The notes under the pieces were generated by a model that was not told the origin of the DNA, ran no database searches, and worked only from the letters and a program-made list of their open reading frames with translations. 8,722 bases of DNA from Afipia sp. (GTDB taxonomy: Bacteria > Pseudomonadota > Alphaproteobacteria > Rhizobiales > Xanthobacteraceae): positions 1 through 8,722 of the forward strand of contig JAGVII010000626.1 of NCBI GenBank assembly GCA_020056155.1, read 5' to 3'. A program made the position numbers and the translations under genes. Below, piece by piece: positions 1 through 6,814 of this stretch (the stretch's first letter is position 1; each line of letters starts with the position of its first letter).

Positions 1-1
1 A

Positions 2-736
2 TCCAGTCTTCGGCCCCCGCAGCGGTTGTTTCTGGACACGTCGTTAGTGTTCTGGCCGCCAGACCTCTCGTCCTACAAATCGCTGCTGGAGCTTACGAAC
101 TACACGGCCAACTTTCTCAACAGCGCCCTGATGGCGATGGCGACGATCGTTGTTGCTACAACGCTTTCGGCATTCATTGCCTATGGCGCGACGCGACTAC
201 GGTTTCGCGGCAAGACAACATTGGTTGCCTCGATGTTGTTTGCCTACATGTTTCCGCCTTTGATGCTGGTTATCCCGATGTCAGCCTTGTTCCGCATGGT
301 TGGGCTTTCCGACAGCCTGTGGGGCCTGCTGATTGCTCACCTTGCAATCTCGCTCCCCTTGGGCGTCTGGCTTCTGTGGGGCTTCTTCAAGTCAATGCCA
401 TTCGACCTGGAAGAAGCGGCAATGGTCGACGGGTGCTCGCAGTTCAGCGCGTTCATCAAGGTAGTCTTGCCGCTTTCCGCGCCGGGTCTGATCACGGTCG
501 GTATCTTCTCGTTCCTGCTTTCCTGGGCCGACTATGTGTTCGCTCTCATCCTGATCATGAGCGATCAGAACAAGACGCTTCCCGTCGCCTTGGCGTCGAT
601 GCTGGGGGCACAGGATCTGCGTTGGGGCGAGATCCTTGCCGGAGCATCGCTCATAGCGTTGCCGCTGTTTGTGATCTTTACGTTCTGCTACCGGTACTTC
701 GTCGCAGGACTTACGGCAGGCGCCCTTAAAGGGTAG
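2..736 (+). CDS. ABC sugar transporter permease, MalG/UgpE type (5' end outside window)
   Basis: Inner-membrane permease subunit of a binding-protein-dependent ABC importer of the carbohydrate-uptake class (MalG/UgpE side). The frame is open to the first bases of the window, and the visible 244 residues begin in the periplasmic stretch that normally follows the first membrane helix; family members are about 270-300 residues, so roughly one helix and the start codon lie upstream. Five hydrophobic segments are visible. The cytoplasmic EAA loop that docks on the ATPase is clear: EEAAMVDG followed by FIKVVLPLSAPG, about residues 137-162 counted from base 2. The C-terminus AGLTAGALKG is typical of the family. 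It ends 101 bp from the tail of the convergent GntR-type regulator. Substrate is unknown: sugars, polyols or glycerol-3-phosphate are all possible. Membership in the downstream regulon is not shown, as no operator box is visible near it and its promoter lies outside the window. Confidence 0.9.
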   Translation, partial: SSLRPPQRLFLDTSLVFWPPDLSSYKSLLELTNYTANFLNSALMAMATIVVATTLSAFIAYGATRLRFRGKTTLVASMLFAYMFPPLMLVIPMSALFRMVGLSDSLWGLLIAHLAISLPLGVWLLWGFFKSMPFDLEEAAMVDGCSQFSAFIKVVLPLSAPGLITVGIFSFLLSWADYVFALILIMSDQNKTLPVALASMLGAQDLRWGEILAGASLIALPLFVIFTFCYRYFVAGLTAGALKG

Positions 737-837
737 GGGACGTTCCAGATCCTGTCCGGGCAAGAGATCAGTTCTGTGCGCTACGGCGCCGGAAATCGAC
801 TCGAACCGTTTGCTCGGATGGGATCTTCGACGAAAGC
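737..837. other. Convergent gap between permease and regulator
   Basis: This 101-bp gap lies between the stop codons of two genes pointing at each other, so it should hold transcription ends. I see no strong GC hairpin followed by T residues on either strand, and no copy of the GGT-N3-ACC box found elsewhere in the window. Confidence 0.5.
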
Positions 838-1569
838 CTATCGTCTTGCAGGTATCTTTGGCTCTCCCAACAGCGTCTGCCAGGTTTCGATGGTCTGAGA
901 CAGGTGTTCATTCATTTTCTGTTCGGCCTGGCCGACGCGCCGTCCTTCGATGGCCTCGAGGATTTCGCAGTGATCTTCATAGGAGCGACGACCGCGGCTG
1001 TGATCAGCGAAATAGATACGGCGGCGCTGCCGGGATAGTTCGTAGAATGATTTTACGACGCGGAGCAGGATGTCATTCTTGGTGGCGGCAAAGATGGCCA
1101 GGTGAAATGCCTCATCTTCCCGCTCGATCGTCTGCTTCTTGGCAAGACGCTTCTCGGTGTCGCTCAAAATGGCGCGAAGATCGCGGATGTTGTCCGGTGT
1201 CCTGCGAGTGCAGGCCAGCCGGGCGGCCTGCACTTCAAGCATGCGTCGCACTTCGAAGACATCGGCGATCTCATTGGCCTGGAATGGAAGGCCCGACTCG
1301 GCGTGAAGGACGAGCGCCTCGATGCTGCTTTCGTCGGAGTTCCGCAAATATATGCCCGAGTTGGGCCGTCTCTCGATGACGCGCATGGCCTCGAGGGCAG
1401 CCAGCGCCTCGCGTACGGCGCCCCGACTGGTGTCGAACTTCTCTGCGAAGTCTCGCTCAGACGGCAGACGCTCTGATGGCTGATAGCGGCGCTCACGGAT
1501 GAACGAGAGAATTTTCCCGATGGCGTTCGAGGGAGGCTCAGGCTTGTCGGTTCGATTTCGTTCGGTCAT
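838..1569 (-). CDS. GntR-family transcriptional regulator, FadR subfamily with FCD ligand domain
   Basis: A 243-residue DNA-binding regulator. Residues about 15-76 form the GntR winged helix: LPSERDFAEKFDTSRGAVREAL, then the wing RRPNSGIYL. Residues about 95-225 form the all-helical FCD effector domain. The FCD metal-site pattern is intact: Asp152 and His156 in DEAFHLAIF, His200 in DHCEIL, and His222 in NEHL. FCD regulators usually bind small carboxylates or related metabolites through this metal and release DNA when ligand binds. FadR-subfamily proteins recognise TNGTNNNACNA. Boxes of that form stand before gor, the CoA-ligase gene and the AGPS-like gene in this window, so this protein is the obvious candidate controller of all three. 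It is transcribed divergently from gor. The start is ATG at 1567-1569 (minus strand); the purine-rich stretch before it is a weak ribosome site. The ligand is unknown; the regulated genes suggest a pathway acid or aldehyde-derived metabolite (inference). Confidence 0.93.
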   Translation of the reverse strand: MTERNRTDKPEPPSNAIGKILSFIRERRYQPSERLPSERDFAEKFDTSRGAVREALAALEAMRVIERRPNSGIYLRNSDESSIEALVLHAESGLPFQANEIADVFEVRRMLEVQAARLACTRRTPDNIRDLRAILSDTEKRLAKKQTIEREDEAFHLAIFAATKNDILLRVVKSFYELSRQRRRIYFADHSRGRRSYEDHCEILEAIEGRRVGQAEQKMNEHLSQTIETWQTLLGEPKIPARR

Positions 1570-1779
1570 CTGCGTCTACTCTTTCTGGCCTGTGTCCCGG
1601 GAAAGCTCGTCTGCTAAGCCTTGCGCGCCCGGGCACCTGCCAATAGCCACGAATCTGAGTGCTGTTCACTCTATTTCGATAGCCGATGATATTACAGGTG
1701 CTTTGCGCACCGGCGCACGGTCCCGCGGCCCGGACTCCGCCCACCTAAATTGCGGTCTTGCAGGGTCGCTGGCTTGATT

Positions 1780-1811
1780 CCGGTGTACCGGGCATATAAG
1801 ACTGGTATACC
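1780..1811. promoter_or_regulatory. Two extra GGT-N2-ACC palindromes beside the gor operator
   Basis: CCGGT-GT-ACCGG at 1780-1791 and GGTATACC at 1804-1811 are inverted repeats with the same GGT/ACC arms as the main operator but a 2-bp rather than 3-bp centre. Their centres are 22 bp apart, about two helical turns, so bound proteins would sit on the same face of the DNA. The second palindrome shares its final CC with the 5' end of the main operator at 1810-1828. They may be additional, weaker sites for the same FadR-type regulator; N0-1 spacing variation is known for this subfamily. Function is inferred only. Confidence 0.45.
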
Positions 1812-1828
1812 GAATTGGTAAGACCGAA
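1810..1828. promoter_or_regulatory. FadR-type operator box 1, upstream of gor
   Basis: CCGAATTGGTAAGACCGAA. The core TGGTAAGACCG matches the FadR-subfamily consensus TNGTNNNACNA at every fixed base but the last. The 19-bp form is shared with boxes 2 and 3, including the extra CC half-site on the left flank. It lies about 52 bp before the first possible gor start codon and 241 bp from the regulator's start codon. Confidence 0.7.
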
Positions 1829-1846
1829 AAGGCGGGCGCTGGAAAG

Positions 1847-1864
1847 ATGATCTTCCGCGTATAG
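1847..1864 (+). other. Possible five-codon leader (MIFRV stop) in frame with gor
   Basis: An ATG at 1847, directly after GGAAAG, opens a five-codon frame closed by TAG at 1862-1864. It is in the same reading frame as gor, whose first possible start (TTG, 1880) comes 16 bp after this stop. It could be a leader peptide coupling into gor, a nonsense mutation or read error that split off the original gor start, or chance. The GGAAAG is too close to the ATG to be a good ribosome site. Confidence 0.25.
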
Positions 1865-1879
1865 TTCTTTGGTATCAGG

Positions 1880-3322
1880 TTGATAAATTTGAAATCCTTG
1901 GAACCCTCCGGGCAAACCCACAAAGCGCAAGCTGCCATAGCTGACGACGACGTCGACCTGTTTGTGATCGGCGGTGGTTCGGGCGGCGTTCGCGCCGCGC
2001 GGATCGCAGCGAATTACGGCGCCAGGGTCATGCTTGCCGAAGAGTACCGCATGGGCGGCACTTGCGTGATCCGCGGCTGCGTGCCGAAAAAGCTGTTCGT
2101 CTATGCCTCGCACGTCCACGAGGAAATCAAGGACGCCGCGGGTTTCGGATGGAACATCCCGTCAGCGACATTCGACTGGCCGACGCTGGTCGCCAACAAG
2201 GACAGGGAAATTGCCCGTCTTGAGGCGGCCTACACCGGCAATGCCGAGAAAGCCGGCGCGCGGGTGGTCAAGGCGCGCGCGGTGTTCGAGGACGCGCACA
2301 CACTGCGCCTGTCGACCGGCGAAACGGTGCGCGCGAAGTACATTCTGATCGCCACCGGGAGCACGCCAAGCCATGGCGCGCCGATTCCCGGTATCGAGCA
2401 TGTCATCTCGTCGGACGAGATTTTCCACCTGCCGGCATTCCCGAAGCGCATCGTGATCCAGGGCGGTGGCTACATCGCACTGGAGTGCGCCTGCATCTTC
2501 GCAGGTCTCGGCGCTGACGTGACGTTGGTCTATCGCGGCGATAACATCCTGCGGGGGTTCGACGAGGATGTACGCGCGCATGTGCGTGACGAGGTCGAGA
2601 AGGCTGGCATTATTATTCTCACGGGCTGCACGGTGACCAAGGTCGAGAAGCACGGTGAGGGCTTCACCGCGCATCTGTCTGGGGAATCGAGCATTGCTGC
2701 TGACCAAGTGCTGTTTGCCATCGGCCGTCATCCCAACGTCAAGGGTCTTGGGCTTGAAAAGGCAGGCGTGGCGCTCAATCCGGCCAACGGCGGCATTGCC
2801 GTCGACGGCTTCTCGCAAACCAACGTGCCGCACATCTATGCGGTGGGCGACGTCACCCACCGCATCAATCTGACGCCAGTCGCGATTCGCGAAGGGCATG
2901 CCTTCGCCGATACTGTATTTGGCAAGCGGCCGGTGCGTGTCGATCATGCCGAGATTTCGACGGCGGTGTTTTCGCAGCCTCAGGTCGGAACGGTCGGACT
3001 GACTGAAATCGAGGCGAGGGCGCAGTTTAGTCATGTGGATATCTACAAGACCGATTTCAGGCCGATCAAGGCCACGCTGTCGGGTAGCCAAGGCCGCGTC
3101 TTGATGAAGCTGATCGTAGATGGAACATCCGATCGTGTTCTCGGCTGCCATATTGTCGGGCCCGACGCCGCCGAGATCGTTCAGGCTGTTGCCATCGCGA
3201 TCAAGATGAAAGCGACCAAGGCCGATTTCGATGCCACCATGGCGTTACATCCCACATCTGCTGAGGAACTCGTGACCATGCGAGCGCCAACCCGGCGTCA
3301 CGTCCGCGAGGCGGCGGAATAA
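1880..3322 (+). CDS. gor: Glutathione-disulfide reductase
   Basis: Cytoplasmic FAD enzyme that uses NADPH to reduce GSSG to two GSH. The N-terminal FAD fold is FVIGGGSGGVRAARIA (residues 28-43). The redox-active disulfide is Cys62/Cys67 in GTCVIRGCVPKK, a glutathione-reductase rather than lipoamide-dehydrogenase signature. The NADPH fold is GGGYIALECACIFAGLGADV, followed by the arginines of YRGDNILRGFDEDV that favour NADPH. The second FAD motif is YAVGDVT, and the C-terminal dimer domain carries the catalytic pair His457/Glu462 in LHPTSAEEL. At 480 residues it is slightly longer than the usual 450-465; the extra length is an N-terminal tail. No in-frame ATG lies before the FAD motif, so the start must be rare: TTG at 1880, 1889 or 1898. 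AGG at 1877-1879 suits TTG 1889 best. The operator at 1810-1828 suggests control by the divergent GntR-type protein. Its job here is probably to recycle GSH for the GST-containing pathway downstream. Confidence 0.95.
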   Translation: MINLKSLEPSGQTHKAQAAIADDDVDLFVIGGGSGGVRAARIAANYGARVMLAEEYRMGGTCVIRGCVPKKLFVYASHVHEEIKDAAGFGWNIPSATFDWPTLVANKDREIARLEAAYTGNAEKAGARVVKARAVFEDAHTLRLSTGETVRAKYILIATGSTPSHGAPIPGIEHVISSDEIFHLPAFPKRIVIQGGGYIALECACIFAGLGADVTLVYRGDNILRGFDEDVRAHVRDEVEKAGIIILTGCTVTKVEKHGEGFTAHLSGESSIAADQVLFAIGRHPNVKGLGLEKAGVALNPANGGIAVDGFSQTNVPHIYAVGDVTHRINLTPVAIREGHAFADTVFGKRPVRVDHAEISTAVFSQPQVGTVGLTEIEARAQFSHVDIYKTDFRPIKATLSGSQGRVLMKLIVDGTSDRVLGCHIVGPDAAEIVQAVAIAIKMKATKADFDATMALHPTSAEELVTMRAPTRRHVREAAE

Positions 3323-3350
3323 TCACCCAGAAAACTGTCGCCATCCGAAA

Positions 3351-3372
3351 TGCCCGGGCGACAAACCCGGCA
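3351..3372 (+). terminator. Hairpin after gor, possible terminator
   Basis: TGCC-GGG pairs with CCCGGCA as a 7-bp stem with one bulged C and a 7-base loop, starting 28 bp after the gor stop. No T-run follows, so it is not a textbook intrinsic terminator. It may instead protect the mRNA 3' end or assist Rho-dependent ending before the next promoter. Confidence 0.35.
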
Positions 3373-3395
3373 GGCCGCGGCCGCCCAAATACGGC

Positions 3396-3424
3396 TTGAC
3401 AGCACACAACTGAACAGACCAAAT
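3396..3424 (+). promoter_or_regulatory. Candidate promoter of the CoA-ligase/aldehyde-dehydrogenase unit
   Basis: A perfect TTGACA -35 hexamer is at 3396-3401. At 17-bp spacing the -10 would be CCAAAT (3419-3424), a poor match that overlaps operator box 2. An alternative is TGAACA (3411-3416), 18 bp, then AATAAT (3435-3440), which would put the operator inside the spacer. In either case regulator binding would occlude RNA polymerase. Confidence 0.45.
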
Positions 3425-3437
3425 TGGTCTTACCAAT
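3419..3437. promoter_or_regulatory. FadR-type operator box 2, upstream of the CoA-ligase gene
   Basis: CCAAATTGGTCTTACCAAT. The 15-bp core ATTGGT-N3-ACCAAT is a perfect inverted repeat and fully matches TNGTNNNACNA; it closely resembles the published PdhR/LldR-type sites of the same subfamily. The reverse complement of box 3 is identical to it outside the three central bases. It starts 27 bp after the first base of TTGACA (measured to the 15-bp core), an arrangement expected for repression. Confidence 0.8.
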
Positions 3438-3524
3438 AATAGGTTGCTGGCTTGATGACGGTGGCCGCGTCCAGTGCGGATCTTTGCCGCGACGTGGATG
3501 CCGGCACTGATTTCCGCAGTGACC

Positions 3525-3530
3525 AGGAAG
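3525..3530 (+). promoter_or_regulatory. Ribosome binding site deciding the ligase start
   Basis: AGGAAG lies 8 bases before ATG 3539 and supports that start over the in-frame TTG/ATG at 3452/3455, whose extra 28-29 residues do not resemble the family. Confidence 0.6.
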
Positions 3531-3538
3531 ATAGGTCG

Positions 3539-5086
3539 ATGGAAATAGATTTGATATCAAACCTGCCCGCTCGTATTCACGGGATACTTGACGAGGGTGC
3601 AAAGGGGGACGCTTCGCGGATCGCGTTTACCGACGAACATGGGGTCGATTGGTCCTATCGCCGCGTGATCGATACGGTCGAGCTTGCCGCCATTGAAATG
3701 AACCGGCTCGGTATTCGTCCGGGCGACCGGGTCATGATCGTATGCGAAAATTCAATCGCAGCGATTGTATTGCTGTATGCGTCGAGTCGGCTTGACGCTT
3801 GGGCGGTCGTCACAAATGCACGACTCAGCCAGCATGAACTGGATTTGATCGAGCTCGACTGCCGTCCGCGGCGTGTGTTCTATACGCATGCTATCTCACC
3901 TGACGCAGATGCTCACGCCTGTCGCCGCGACGCAGACATCGAGCCATTCACCGGAATAGGTGACATAAAAGTCGGAAAACTTGATGCGGATTCCGTTGCA
4001 GAGAGGGTTCACCGGGATTCCTCCTGGCAGGTCGCCGTTGTTATCTATACGACGGGCACCACTGGGCGCCCAAAAGGAGTGATGCTTAGCCATCGCAGCC
4101 TCGCGTTTGTCGCGTGCCGCGGCAAAAGAACCGATACAATTCGCTCGGACGACGTCTCGCTGTGCGTAATGCCGATTTCTCATTCGTACGGGCTGACGCT
4201 CATGCAGGGCATGCTGTTCGCGGGTGCGCATCTGAGAATCATGCCAAGATTCTCGCTCACGCAGGCGATCGACGCCATCGTGAACGATACCCTTACGATA
4301 TTCACTGCCGTACCCGCGTTGCTGTCGCGCGTCGTCGCTCACGTCGATCAAGCCGGCCTTCAGCTCACACCGAACAGGCTCCGATATGTTTATACCGGCA
4401 CTGCTCCGCTCGACCTTTCATTGCGTCAAAACGTCGAGCGCGTGTTTGGGGTCGTTCTTCACAACGGTTATGGTCTCACTGAGACGTCGCCCACGATCAG
4501 TCGGACCCAGTACACAAAGGGTAGCAACGAAATCAATATCGGCCCTCCCATTTCCGGAGTCGAGATCAAGATTGTCGGAACGGACGGTCATGAGGTTGAG
4601 GATGGCTCGCCTGGCGAGCTTCTTGTGCGAGGGCCAAATGTCATGCTTGGCTACTACGGTCAGCCGGAGCTGACTGCGGGCACTATCGATGAGCACGGCT
4701 ACTTGAAGACCGGGGACATCGTCAGTCGCAACACGCGCGGCGAACTGATTGTGCAAGGCCGATCAAAGGAATTGATCATTCGTTCCGGGTTCAATGTGTA
4801 TCCGCCCGAGATCGAAGCAGTTCTTAATACGCATCCGACGGTTCTCAACTCCGCGGTCGTCGGGCGATCGGTTAAGGGCAACGAGGAGATCATCGCCTTT
4901 GTGGAGCCTGTTCCTGGAGGTTCCATTGAGGCCAATGACCTGTTCACGTTCCTCGAGGGACAACTGGCGCGATACAAGAAGCCCCAGCAGATCATCGTGA
5001 TGCCGCAACTTCCGGTCGCGCCAAACGGCAAGATCAGAAAGCATGACTTGAAGAAGTATGCCGAAACATCGGCGCGTTCTGTCTAG
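3539..5086 (+). CDS. Acyl-CoA synthetase, class I adenylate-forming (AMP-binding) ligase
   Basis: A 515-residue enzyme that activates a carboxylic acid with ATP to an acyl-adenylate and then transfers it to CoA. The large N-terminal AMP-binding domain carries the phosphate loop YTTGTTGRPKG (170-180), the aromatic/ATP motif NGYGLTETSP (309-318) and KTGD (390-393). The hinge GRSKELIIRSGFNVYPPEIE starts near 407 and leads into the small C-terminal domain, with the catalytic lysine at 498 in PNGKIRKHDL. All catalytic motifs are present, so it should be active. The length fits the medium/long-chain, 4-coumarate- and benzoate-type ligases, but the acid cannot be named from motifs. It is first in a probable two-gene transcript with the aldehyde dehydrogenase 34 bp downstream, whose acid product it could activate (inference). 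A FadR-type operator and TTGACA lie upstream. There is no signal peptide or membrane helix, so it is cytoplasmic. Confidence 0.93.
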   Translation: MEIDLISNLPARIHGILDEGAKGDASRIAFTDEHGVDWSYRRVIDTVELAAIEMNRLGIRPGDRVMIVCENSIAAIVLLYASSRLDAWAVVTNARLSQHELDLIELDCRPRRVFYTHAISPDADAHACRRDADIEPFTGIGDIKVGKLDADSVAERVHRDSSWQVAVVIYTTGTTGRPKGVMLSHRSLAFVACRGKRTDTIRSDDVSLCVMPISHSYGLTLMQGMLFAGAHLRIMPRFSLTQAIDAIVNDTLTIFTAVPALLSRVVAHVDQAGLQLTPNRLRYVYTGTAPLDLSLRQNVERVFGVVLHNGYGLTETSPTISRTQYTKGSNEINIGPPISGVEIKIVGTDGHEVEDGSPGELLVRGPNVMLGYYGQPELTAGTIDEHGYLKTGDIVSRNTRGELIVQGRSKELIIRSGFNVYPPEIEAVLNTHPTVLNSAVVGRSVKGNEEIIAFVEPVPGGSIEANDLFTFLEGQLARYKKPQQIIVMPQLPVAPNGKIRKHDLKKYAETSARSV

Positions 5087-5120
5087 TCATTCCAAATTAT
5101 TCAATCCTCATCGAAGGCCA

Positions 5121-6590
5121 ATGGACATCGCCATGAAGCAGGAACAGACCTATCCGGACATCAAAATGTTTATCGACGGGACTTGGTGCGACGGGTCGCG
5201 AGGTAAGTCCGAGGCTGTGCTAAATCCGGCGACCGGACTTGCGATTGGGAATGTCCCGCACGCTTCTGTCGAAGATCTGGATCGCGCGTTGGATTCGGCG
5301 TGGCGCGGCTTCGGGGCATGGCGCAAGACATCGGCATTCGACCGCTACAAGCTTATGCGGATGGCCGGGGAGAAGTTGCGCGAGCGGGCCGGCGAAATCG
5401 CTCGCATTCTCACGCTTGAACAGGGAAAACCACTGGCAGAAGCGAAGCTAGAAGTGCTGCTTGGCGCGGATATCATCGACTGGTTTGCCGAAGAGGCTCG
5501 CCGATCCTACGGCCGTGTTATCCCTTCGCGGTCCGGAGCGGTGCAGCAGATCGTGATCAAGGAGCCGGTCGGACCGGTGGCTGCGTTCACGCCGTGGAAT
5601 TTTCCGATCAACCAGGCAGTCCGCAAGATCTCGGCTGCAATCGCGGCTGGCTGCCCCGTGATTCTGAAGGGGCCAGAGGAGACACCGGCCAGTTGCGCCG
5701 CTCTGGTTCAGGCCTACGCCGACGCCGGCCTGCCACCGGGTGTGCTCAATCTGGTCTTCGGCGTGCCTGCTGAGGTGTCTTCCTATCTGATTGCCCACCC
5801 GCTCATTCGCAAGATTTCCTTCACCGGCTCGACCCAGGTCGGCAAGCAACTCGCTGCTCTGGCGGGTAGCCATATGAAGCGTGTGACGATGGAGTTGGGA
5901 GGCCATGCGCCGGCACTCGTGTTCGGCGATGCGGACGTGAAGGAGTCGGCCAGACTACTGTCTGCGGCGAAGTTCAGGAACGCCGGCCAGGTCTGCGTTT
6001 CGCCAACGCGTTTCATAGTGCACAAAAGCGTCTATGAGGAGTTTGTTGATCACTTCACGTCGGCTGCGAAGAATCTGGTCGTTGGCGATGGTCTTGACGC
6101 AGCGAGTCAGATGGGTCCGCTGGCCAACCATCGCCGCATTGAGGCAATGGAGGCCTTTGTCGCCGACGCCATTTCGCGCGGCGGACGCGTCAGAACAGGT
6201 GGAAAGAGAATCGGAAACGAGGGCTTCTTCTTCGAGCCAACAGTTCTTACGGATGTCCCGCTGAACGCGCGCATCATGAATGAGGAGCCGTTCGGTCCCA
6301 TCGCCCCGATCAGCGCCTTCTCTGATCTAGACGAGGCCATAGCTGAGGCAAATCGTCTTCCATTTGGCCTCGCTGCCTATGCCTACACCAAATCAGCCTC
6401 CGTCATTGGCGCCATCAGCACGGGGACCGAAAGCGGAATGATGTCAGTAAACCACCATGGTCTTGCCCTGCCTGAAACGCCGTTTGGGGGCATCAAGGAC
6501 TCCGGTTATGGCTCGGAGGGAGGGGTCGAAGCTATGGAGGCCTACTTGAACACCAAGTTCATAACCCAAATGAACAGCTCGCCCACTTAG
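5121..6590 (+). CDS. NAD(P)-dependent aldehyde dehydrogenase (succinate-semialdehyde dehydrogenase-like)
   Basis: A 489-residue cytoplasmic enzyme that oxidises an aldehyde to its acid. Rossmann and catalytic motifs are complete (numbering from ATG 5121): FTPWNFPIN with Asn160, LKGPEETP with Lys183, FTGSTQVG (234-241), the general base Glu258 in TMELGGHAP, and the nucleophile Cys292 in NAGQVCVSPTRF. The C-terminal NHHGLALPETPFGGIKDSGYGSEGG is typical of the succinate- and ketoglutarate-semialdehyde group. Substrate is unproven, as this superfamily is often misassigned by similarity. ATG 5121 was chosen because earlier in-frame codons overlap the ligase and do not resemble the family; GAAGG at 5113-5117 is slightly too close, and ATG 5133 is an alternative. 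With the ligase 34 bp upstream and no operator between, the two are probably co-transcribed, and together they could take an aldehyde to its CoA thioester. Confidence 0.93.
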   Translation: MDIAMKQEQTYPDIKMFIDGTWCDGSRGKSEAVLNPATGLAIGNVPHASVEDLDRALDSAWRGFGAWRKTSAFDRYKLMRMAGEKLRERAGEIARILTLEQGKPLAEAKLEVLLGADIIDWFAEEARRSYGRVIPSRSGAVQQIVIKEPVGPVAAFTPWNFPINQAVRKISAAIAAGCPVILKGPEETPASCAALVQAYADAGLPPGVLNLVFGVPAEVSSYLIAHPLIRKISFTGSTQVGKQLAALAGSHMKRVTMELGGHAPALVFGDADVKESARLLSAAKFRNAGQVCVSPTRFIVHKSVYEEFVDHFTSAAKNLVVGDGLDAASQMGPLANHRRIEAMEAFVADAISRGGRVRTGGKRIGNEGFFFEPTVLTDVPLNARIMNEEPFGPIAPISAFSDLDEAIAEANRLPFGLAAYAYTKSASVIGAISTGTESGMMSVNHHGLALPETPFGGIKDSGYGSEGGVEAMEAYLNTKFITQMNSSPT

Positions 6591-6601
6591 GCAATCGCCC
6601 G

Positions 6602-6630
6602 GCCCCGAAAGGGGCGCGAGATCCTCTCGC
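6602..6630 (+). terminator. Tandem hairpins after the aldehyde-dehydrogenase gene
   Basis: Two adjacent stems begin 11 bp after the stop codon. GCCCC-GAAA-GGGGC (6602-6615) is closed by a GNRA-type tetraloop, and GCGAGA-TCC-TCTCGC (6616-6630) is a perfect 6-bp stem. Only an AT-rich stretch without a solid T-run follows, so a terminator or an mRNA-stabilising 3' end is likely but not certain. Confidence 0.45.
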
Positions 6631-6769
6631 GAATCAAATTCTGAAAATTCTTTGCGAGTCCACATGTGCGGGCTCGCTTGGCTGCGCCCGCATTAGCGAT
6701 ATAGCGCCTAGGCGTTGCAATGACGGCTTGCGGCCACGAAGAAATTCTCGACCGCGTTTGAAGATACGC

Positions 6770-6798
6770 TTGACAAAGAGTGCGGCGGAGAGCTTATT
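6770..6798 (+). promoter_or_regulatory. Candidate promoter of the AGPS-like/GST unit
   Basis: A perfect TTGACA -35 is at 6770-6775; 17 bp later CTTATT (6793-6798) is a modest -10 that overlaps operator box 3. The distance from the -35 to the operator core is 26 bp, against 27 bp at the ligase promoter. Confidence 0.5.
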
Positions 6799-6814
6799 GG
6801 TCATACCAATTTGG
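6796..6814. promoter_or_regulatory. FadR-type operator box 3, upstream of the AGPS-like gene
   Basis: ATTGGTCATACCAATTTGG. The core 6796-6810 is a perfect 6+6 inverted repeat with a 3-bp centre and matches TNGTNNNACNA. The extra half-site (TTTGG) is on the right, so relative to boxes 1 and 2 the 19-bp element is inverted. Its reverse complement differs from box 2 only within the three central bases. Confidence 0.8.

Larger units (their letters stand above)
1570..1879. promoter_or_regulatory. Divergent control region between the GntR regulator and gor
   Basis: This 310-bp region has no convincing gene. Its gor-proximal half holds three GGT/ACC palindromes between 1780 and 1828 (listed separately). 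On the plus strand a TTGATT at 1774-1779 and a TATAAG at 1795-1800 could form a gor promoter, with a short 15-bp spacer. On the minus strand TTACCA (complement of 1816-1821) and TATATG (complement of 1793-1798) are 17 bp apart and could drive the regulator with a long leader. Both promoter readings are weak. If either is right, the palindromes overlap it, which fits autoregulation plus control of gor. Confidence 0.5.

Noticed and set aside
2..736. Permease as a truncated pseudogene
   Set aside because: The reading frame is open to the window edge and all visible motifs are intact, so the missing N-terminus is explained by the window boundary.
2162..3151. Long open frame on the minus strand inside gor (329 codons)
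   Set aside because: It lies wholly antisense to a gene with complete glutathione-reductase motifs, its translation shows no recognisable domain, and long antisense frames are common in GC-rich DNA.
3373..3382. GGCCGCGGCC palindrome as an operator
   Set aside because: A simple GC-rich 10-bp palindrome is common by chance at this base composition and has no partner elsewhere in the window.
3452..3538. Upstream TTG/ATG start of the CoA ligase
   Set aside because: The extra 29 residues show no ligase-like sequence, and AGGAAG is well placed for ATG 3539.
5058..5120. Aldehyde-dehydrogenase start overlapping the ligase gene
   Set aside because: The 21 added residues are basic and unlike aldehyde dehydrogenases, which normally begin near the chosen ATG at 5121.
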